In this document: piece by piece, positions 61,001 through 64,000 of the stretch
Layout of the letters: every line of letters begins with the position of its first letter
Numbering within the stretch: position 1 is the stretch's first letter
Assembly: GCA_023433065.1 (NCBI GenBank)
Contig: JAEZET010000001.1
Coordinates: forward strand, 186,001-250,000
Reading direction: 5' to 3'
Source: Cyanobacteria bacterium OH_CBrB_359
GTDB taxonomy: Bacteria > Cyanobacteriota > Vampirovibrionia > Gastranaerophilales > Gastranaerophilaceae
Length of the DNA: 64,000 nt
Notes under the pieces: generated by a model
The model's database searches: none
The model's input: only the letters and a program-made list of their open reading frames with translations
Told to the model about the DNA's origin: nothing
Translations under genes and position numbers: made by a program

Positions 61001-61127
61001 TGAAATAAAAAAAATGCGCGAAGAATTTAAAGATTATAAAATAGATGCATTTGTATACAAGCCTGAATTCGATAGAAATACTTTTATAAAAACCGTTTCA
61101 ACAATAATAAGAGCTAAAAAAGACTGA
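58053..61127 (+). CDS. cheA: CheA-type histidine kinase with C-terminal receiver domain
   Basis: 1024 residues. The domain order is an Hpt (phosphorylated H51 in NAHSLKGAARMMG), a long helical linker (about 110-420), the dimerisation helix bundle (about 425-560) and then an HATPase domain. That domain has N box HILRNSIDHGIETPEER (about 602), G1 EDDGLGINI (about 647) and G2 SGRGVGLDIV (about 699). A CheW-like domain (about 740-880) and a receiver (about 900-1020; IMIVDDSKTT, LIISDVEMP with D at about 950, VYKPEF) complete the protein. Hybrids of this kind occur in pilus-linked and cyanobacterial systems (PilL/TaxAY-like). No separate CheY, CheR or CheB is in the window. Confidence 0.93.
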   Translation: MKFLPEEFDEILNIFREESEEIIQKINSNLLHLEKNPTDTQVVTNLFQNAHSLKGAARMMGFFNIQNLSHKIEDLLSLIRDKKIKPEEDVFNVLYKSTDFLMFLISSSVKAKEDYDCDEIQSYIDNLNSIIEKSETKEENSPNSFFKTEEQKEYFFSESQNINALILEFILIIQKYSQNNDNYEFITILKEELKNIEESFKKLDFENINKKIAKIKEFLNQMNEHGLPSEAVETIKHLITEIADEINLIYIASDMNKIDYEALFSENPLKALIEKKEEKFNVDKNILDEINQKILRIYEDKKNISDITEHINVLLSQKLSEEIKKIYIKLNDILEIIKKSENEPQKDIISILVQTADITSKIIIENRNEEGEDLNLILQRLEIVEQMIDISENKDTQLTAPEADPKQLKPEFQKVQDFFKTFEIGTIKTLRVDTSKLDNLISQTGELIINGIKTKKHLSEIEILNNKLDEFNFMYKKTINYIKYYEKKSMNKSDTSENNSLLSKQIFNILQNNTENINDLINTVGRLYKKIYEDDIKLNHIILEIENIVKNIRVLPLATVFHMLPRMVRDIALKAEKEVELLISGSDTSVDKKIIEEIKMPLIHILRNSIDHGIETPEERVKKDKPPVGKIHLSARYEEDKIIIEIEDDGLGINIKKVKEKALEKGLLTQDEIESMTDEQLTSIIFYPGFSTEDTVTEISGRGVGLDIVQTKISQLNGKVKIYSVLNQGAKVIIELPTTMSTLKCFIIGLENQKFAIPMNTIKNVQWIDSDKIFSKDNYNAIIIDNQTIPIIDLAQTLNFPKRHQMPKRLTIAIIESENTKAAFIVDKLHGDQEILHKKLSPPIHKLKNISGITTLISGDLCLIINVNELLKGTFNNLEQINALQTKSIEKLMTPEKNSDFNIMIVDDSKTTLSLLERILLNEGYNIKAFSNPLSAFEKLKYEPFDLIISDVEMPFLNGKELIKQVKNDEMLCFIPVVIVSTLEIKKMREEFKDYKIDAFVYKPEFDRNTFIKTVSTIIRAKKD

Positions 61128-61246
61128 TCCTTTTAATCTCTCATACCGATATTAAGAATTATTAACAGATATAATTCATAATTAAGCAATTAGTATGCAA
61201 ATTTTTTTTTATTAATAATACAAGGGGATCAAGAGAAGGAATTAAC

Positions 61247-61840
61247 ATGTCAATTAATGAAGTTAATGTACAAGGCATAAATGCTCAATCTTTTAGAGCA
61301 AATTCTGGCAATGAAAAAGTATCTACAAAACCTGAAGAAAACAAACAAGACTCAGGCAAATTAGTCCTTGCACTGGCGGCTTTAGGCGCTGCAGGAGCTG
61401 CTTTTGTACTTACAAGAGGAAAAGTAAAAAAACTAAAAGGCATAAAATTTGATAAAGGCATAGCTTACCTTAAAAATGGTAAAAAATTCAGTGGAATTAT
61501 TGAAGATACTCTTAAAAACGGCAAAAAAATCAAACTCCAATATAAAGACGGCAAAATTCTTACATCAACTATTAACGACAAACTCTCAAAAGCATTTCTT
61601 TATGATGTAGGAAAAGCTAAAGGAGTAAAAACAAACGTAATAAGAAAATTCGATGAAAGCGGGAAAGTAATTGAAAATATCCATCACTCAATAAAAACCA
61701 ATACAAAAGGTTCTCAACTTATAATCAAAAAGTATGCTCCAAAATCAAATGAAACTTTAACAGGCAAACTCATAGTAAACAACCCCCCAATAAATATTAA
61801 AAAAGCAGCTGAAAAAGTAGTAGAAGAAACTGCAAAATAA
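61247..61840 (+). CDS. Hypothetical protein with N-terminal QSFRAN tag and one membrane segment
   Basis: 197 residues, family not recognised. Residues 14-18 read Q-S-F-R-A, similar to the tag in the 547-residue hypothetical. A Glu/Lys-rich stretch follows, then one hydrophobic segment LVLALAALGAAGAAFVLTRG (about 38-57) and a basic beta-rich part with MORN-like turns (YLKNGKKFSGIIEDTLKNGK, LQYKDGKILTST). GGAGA-type ribosome site (AGAAGGAA) precedes the ATG. A terminator follows. The short tag and Lys-rich make-up recall other hypotheticals at 32.9, 47.6 and 48.0 kb. Confidence 0.7.
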   Translation: MSINEVNVQGINAQSFRANSGNEKVSTKPEENKQDSGKLVLALAALGAAGAAFVLTRGKVKKLKGIKFDKGIAYLKNGKKFSGIIEDTLKNGKKIKLQYKDGKILTSTINDKLSKAFLYDVGKAKGVKTNVIRKFDESGKVIENIHHSIKTNTKGSQLIIKKYAPKSNETLTGKLIVNNPPINIKKAAEKVVEETAK

Positions 61841-61869
61841 ATTAGACTCTCTTTCTTATTAACATAAAA

Positions 61870-61904
61870 AAAACGGGCTATCCTCATCAGATAACCCGTT
61901 TTTT
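61870..61904. terminator. Bidirectional terminator between the hypothetical gene and rpsU
   Basis: AAAACGGG (61870-61877) and CCCGTTTT (61895-61902) form a stem that continues past a C/A mismatch as TATC/GATA. T-runs flank it on both strands, so it can serve both convergent genes. Confidence 0.82.
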
Positions 61905-61912
61905 ATATTAAA

Positions 61913-62086
61913 TTACACGCGTCTTTTGCGAGCTGCTTCAGATTTACGTTTTCTTTTAATACTTGGTTTTTCGTAACGTTCACGTCTTTTTATTTCTGAT
62001 AAAATCCCTGCTTTTTGAATTTTTTTCTTAAATCTTTTTAGAGCGCTTTCGATACTTTCATTTTCACCTACTCTAATTTCTGGCAT
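61913..62086 (-). CDS. rpsU: 30S ribosomal protein S21
   Basis: 57 residues. The protein reads PEIRVGENESIESALKRFKK and continues IQKAGILSEIKRRERYEKP with a very basic end, RKRKSEAARKRRV, all typical of S21. S21 helps mRNA selection by the 30S subunit. The ATG at 62084-62086 follows AAAGGTGG. It is short and easily missed. Confidence 0.96.
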   Translation of the reverse strand: MPEIRVGENESIESALKRFKKKIQKAGILSEIKRRERYEKPSIKRKRKSEAARKRRV

Positions 62087-62215
62087 TAATTATTCACCAC
62101 CTTTTATTTACGACTTTTACTTAATAATGCATACTAGCACGCTAAATTTTTAATTTCAAGTGTATCTTTTAGTGCGATAAGAATTTCAAGTAAAATTTAT
62201 TTATAGATAGCTGCT

Positions 62216-62743
62216 TTAAATGGAGAAATAAGACCTGATTGCACTAATCAAAGGTTTTGAATCAGCCAGAAGAGTATTATAATCAGAGTCGTTATGAATC
62301 ACATAATCCCAATCCGTAACATCATCAAGAGCAGTTTCTGTCATATCATTTTCTTTAACAAGATGCCCTCTTTTAGCTCTAGCGACTTTAGAAGCCTCAA
62401 CTCTAACCGAAAAAGCATTATGTTCTTTAAATAGCTCCAATTCTCTTTTTACTCTCACATCAGGAACAATAATATCACCCTCCTGAGAAATGACTGTCTT
62501 CAGCCAATAATCAGGGTCAATAGCTCTTCCCTTGTCTCCAAGAGCAATTAAATCACTTCTGTACAAATGTTTATTTTTTTCGATTTCTTCAATCGTCAAA
62601 CCGTTTTCGTTGCCGTATTTAAGCTTGATGGAATCAGCAAGACCTATTCTTTTAAAAGAAGGTAGTGCGCCCAAAAGTATTTTTGCAACGGTATCTTTGC
62701 CGGAAAACTGTTTCCCCGAAAGTATTATAATTTTATCTGCCAT
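62216..62743 (-). CDS. P-loop kinase of the phosphomevalonate-kinase / dNMP-kinase type
   Basis: 175 residues. The N-terminal P-loop is IILSGKQFSGKDTVA (residues 6-20). The following segments resemble the animal phosphomevalonate kinase family (PF04275) by eye: LADSIKLKYGNENGLTIEEI, YRSDLIALGDKGRAIDPDYW, PDVRVKRELELFKEH and TDWDYVIHND, which match human PMVK at spaced positions. Phage dNMP kinases share the same fold. A mevalonate role is unlikely since ispF shows the MEP route; nucleotide or dephospho-CoA phosphorylation is more plausible. It lies two bases from rpsA, in the same operon and just downstream. (In many bacteria cmk precedes rpsA, suggesting functional analogy.). Confidence 0.75.
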   Translation of the reverse strand: MADKIIILSGKQFSGKDTVAKILLGALPSFKRIGLADSIKLKYGNENGLTIEEIEKNKHLYRSDLIALGDKGRAIDPDYWLKTVISQEGDIIVPDVRVKRELELFKEHNAFSVRVEASKVARAKRGHLVKENDMTETALDDVTDWDYVIHNDSDYNTLLADSKPLISAIRSYFSI

Positions 62744-62745
62744 AG

Positions 62746-63804
62746 TTAATCGCTGCTGATACTCAAACTAATTCTTCTATCATCCGGGTTAAATTTAATA
62801 ATTTTTGTATTTATTTTATCGCCTACATTTAACATGCAAGAATTTTTATTTTGGAATTCAGAAAGTTCATTACTTGGTAATAAAGCCTCAACGCCTGCGA
62901 ATACTTCAACAAAAGCACCAAAATGTTTAATCCTGGTGACTACTCCGCAAACACTGTCTCCTTCTTTAATCTGCTGTTTAGCTTCAATCCAGGGGTCTTT
63001 TTCAAGATTTTTCAGGCTCAAGCTGACTCTTTGCTTGTCATGGTCAATTCCGATAACTTCAACTTCAATAACATCAGATATTTTAAGTATATCAGAAGGA
63101 TGATCCACCCATCTCCATGATATTTGAGAAAGCGGCAATAACCCGTCTATTCCACCGATATCAATAAACGCACCAAAGTCAGTTATTCTAACTACTTCAC
63201 CTTTAACAACTTTACCAACTTCAATATTTGCAAAAGTATCACGTTTAATATCTTCTTTGTCTTCGGCATATACCTTTCTGTTTGAAAGTATAAAATTACC
63301 TTGCTGAGCATCCATAGTAAGAATTTTTAAATCGATTTTATCTCCAACAATATTATCAAGCGATTTTGCTCTTAAATGGCTTGAAGGAACAAATCCCCTC
63401 ACTCCTTTTACTTCAACCAAAATTCCGCCCTTAACAACAGAAACAACTGTACCTTCGACAGTAGCATCATTAGCCTTAAGCTCTTCAAGTTCTCGCCAGT
63501 TATATGCCATGGCAACTTTCTTGTAAGAGATTAAAAATCTGCCATCTTCATCCTCTTCTTTTATAATCAGAAATTCATATTCATGATTTTTGACCAATAT
63601 CTTTTCAAGAGCATCATCATTATTAATCTTTGCTTCCCGTACCGGGACAACTGCAGCCGTTTTAGCACCTATATCAACAATTACACCTTCTGAATCATAG
63701 GAACAAACTATTCCTTTTACAAGATCTCCTTTTTGGAAGCTATAATCATATTTTGATAATAACGACTCAAACTCGTTATCTGTTAAGTTTTGTTCCTTCT
63801 TCAT
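62746..63804 (-). CDS. rpsA: 30S ribosomal protein S1
   Basis: 352 residues with four S1 repeats rather than the six of enterobacteria. The repeats start near residues 20 (GDLVKGIVCSYDSEGVIVDI), 107 (NDATVEGTVVSVVKGGILVEV), 192 (GKVVKGEVVRITDFGAFIDI) and 277 (GDSVCGVVTRIKHFGAFVEV). Four-repeat S1 proteins of 300-400 residues are usual in cyanobacteria and Gram-positives. S1 helps start translation of structured mRNA. TTGGAG precedes the ATG, and an extended -10 promoter lies 40 bases upstream. Confidence 0.94.
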   Translation of the reverse strand: MKKEQNLTDNEFESLLSKYDYSFQKGDLVKGIVCSYDSEGVIVDIGAKTAAVVPVREAKINNDDALEKILVKNHEYEFLIIKEEDEDGRFLISYKKVAMAYNWRELEELKANDATVEGTVVSVVKGGILVEVKGVRGFVPSSHLRAKSLDNIVGDKIDLKILTMDAQQGNFILSNRKVYAEDKEDIKRDTFANIEVGKVVKGEVVRITDFGAFIDIGGIDGLLPLSQISWRWVDHPSDILKISDVIEVEVIGIDHDKQRVSLSLKNLEKDPWIEAKQQIKEGDSVCGVVTRIKHFGAFVEVFAGVEALLPSNELSEFQNKNSCMLNVGDKINTKIIKFNPDDRRISLSISSD

Positions 63805-63843
63805 GAAACTGTCTCCAATAAATTGAACTCCTAGACCTTACTA

Positions 63844-63852
63844 ATTATACCA
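63844..63852 (-). promoter_or_regulatory. Extended -10 promoter of rpsA
   Basis: The minus strand reads TGGTATAAT with TATAAT at 63849-63844. The TGn extension compensates for the weak -35. It leaves a leader of about 33 bases with TTGGAG. Confidence 0.6.
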
Positions 63853-63904
63853 AATTTCGCCTATTTGTGTTAATTTACCAAAACAAATCTTCACATATAT
63901 TAAT

Positions 63905-63933
63905 AAAGGGCTTTGAAGTTTTCAAAGCCCTTT
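63905..63933 (-). terminator. Long hairpin downstream of the right-edge gene
   Basis: AAAGGGCTTTGAA (63905-63917) and TTCAAAGCCCTTT (63921-63933) form a perfect 13-base stem with a 3-base loop. The T-tract is short, but the stem end provides TTT. It likely ends the transcript that enters from the right edge and insulates rpsA. Confidence 0.7.
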
Positions 63934-63940
63934 AAGTTAG

Positions 63941-64000
63941 TTAAACAATATATGCAGCAAACAAATCAAAGCCAAACTCACTGTTCTTGAGCCTTTTTAG
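63941..64000 (-). CDS. C-terminal 19 codons of a gene that continues off the window
   Basis: On the minus strand, codons from the edge read LKRLKNSEFGFDLFAAYIV followed by TAA at 63943-63941, with a terminator eight bases beyond. Frame and terminator position fit the end of a real gene, but the family cannot be identified from so little sequence. Confidence 0.4.
   Translation of the reverse strand, partial: LKRLKNSEFGFDLFAAYIV

Noticed and set aside
1..64000. tRNA or rRNA genes, prophage, transposases
   Set aside because: Gaps between genes are mostly too short, and no cloverleaf, TTCGA loop, transposase or integrase motif was found in the larger ones.

Overview
The window is 64 kb of AT-rich, densely packed bacterial chromosome carrying about 60 genes, with no rRNA, tRNA, insertion sequence, prophage or CRISPR array visible. 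Most genes are housekeeping genes in short operons on both strands. The mix suggests a Gram-negative-type, anaerobic, non-photosynthetic relative of Cyanobacteria, most plausibly a gut Gastranaerophilales / Melainabacteria (Vampirovibrionia) genome. It has a superoxide reductase, a TonB-ExbB-ExbD energiser, GatC for indirect Gln-tRNA charging, the non-mevalonate isoprenoid pathway (ispF), BioC/BioG/BioD, and several small lineage-type proteins with an N-terminal F-x-G/A tag. The taxonomic call is inference from gene content; no 16S gene is present.

Layout. 1-6.8 kb: partial glucose-1-phosphate cytidylyltransferase, desulfoferrodoxin, PBP4-type carboxypeptidase, nitrilase-family amidase, a Cys-cluster protein, PBP1A and BioD. 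6.9-11.2 kb: two exported proteins and a TonB-ExbB-ExbD-ExbD operon. 11.3-18.4 kb: rplS, rbgA, rnhB, gatC and pyrG interleaved with three paralogous radical SAM proteins that share an N-terminal cysteine cluster. 18.4-28.1 kb: Era, a transporter that fuses a cation diffusion facilitator to a CBS/CorC module, alaS, a 2-hydroxyacyl-CoA dehydratase activase-like ATPase with an unknown partner, a NUDIX hydrolase, a Cof phosphatase, ispF and an unknown protein. 28.1-36.7 kb: valS, gpmI, a GC-elevated intergenic region that probably encodes an untranslated RNA, a hypothetical protein and a 1070-residue SF1 helicase-nuclease. 36.8-50.4 kb: glycosyltransferase, bioG-bioC, gltX, several small tagged hypothetical proteins, rpsO, metK, ilvB-ilvH, a tRNA nucleotidyltransferase and unknown membrane proteins. 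50.5-64 kb: AMIN/Amidase_3 amidase, murI, glutamate dehydrogenase, 3-methyladenine glycosylase, a compact chemosensory set (double CheW, receptor, CheA-receiver hybrid), rpsU, a phosphomevalonate-kinase-like P-loop kinase and rpsA.

Functionally the window covers cell wall synthesis and turnover (PBP1A, DacB, amidase, MurI), biotin synthesis (BioC, BioG, BioD), branched-chain amino acid synthesis (IlvB/IlvH), translation (four aminoacyl-tRNA or amidotransferase genes, four ribosomal proteins, RbgA, Era) and a signalling array. The items most worth following are the three radical SAM paralogues, the CDF-CBS-CorC fusion, the candidate ncRNA near 32.5 kb, the activase pair, and recurrent promoter geometry that implies leaderless mRNAs. 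Promoters, terminators and starts were read by eye; no alignment or folding program was run.
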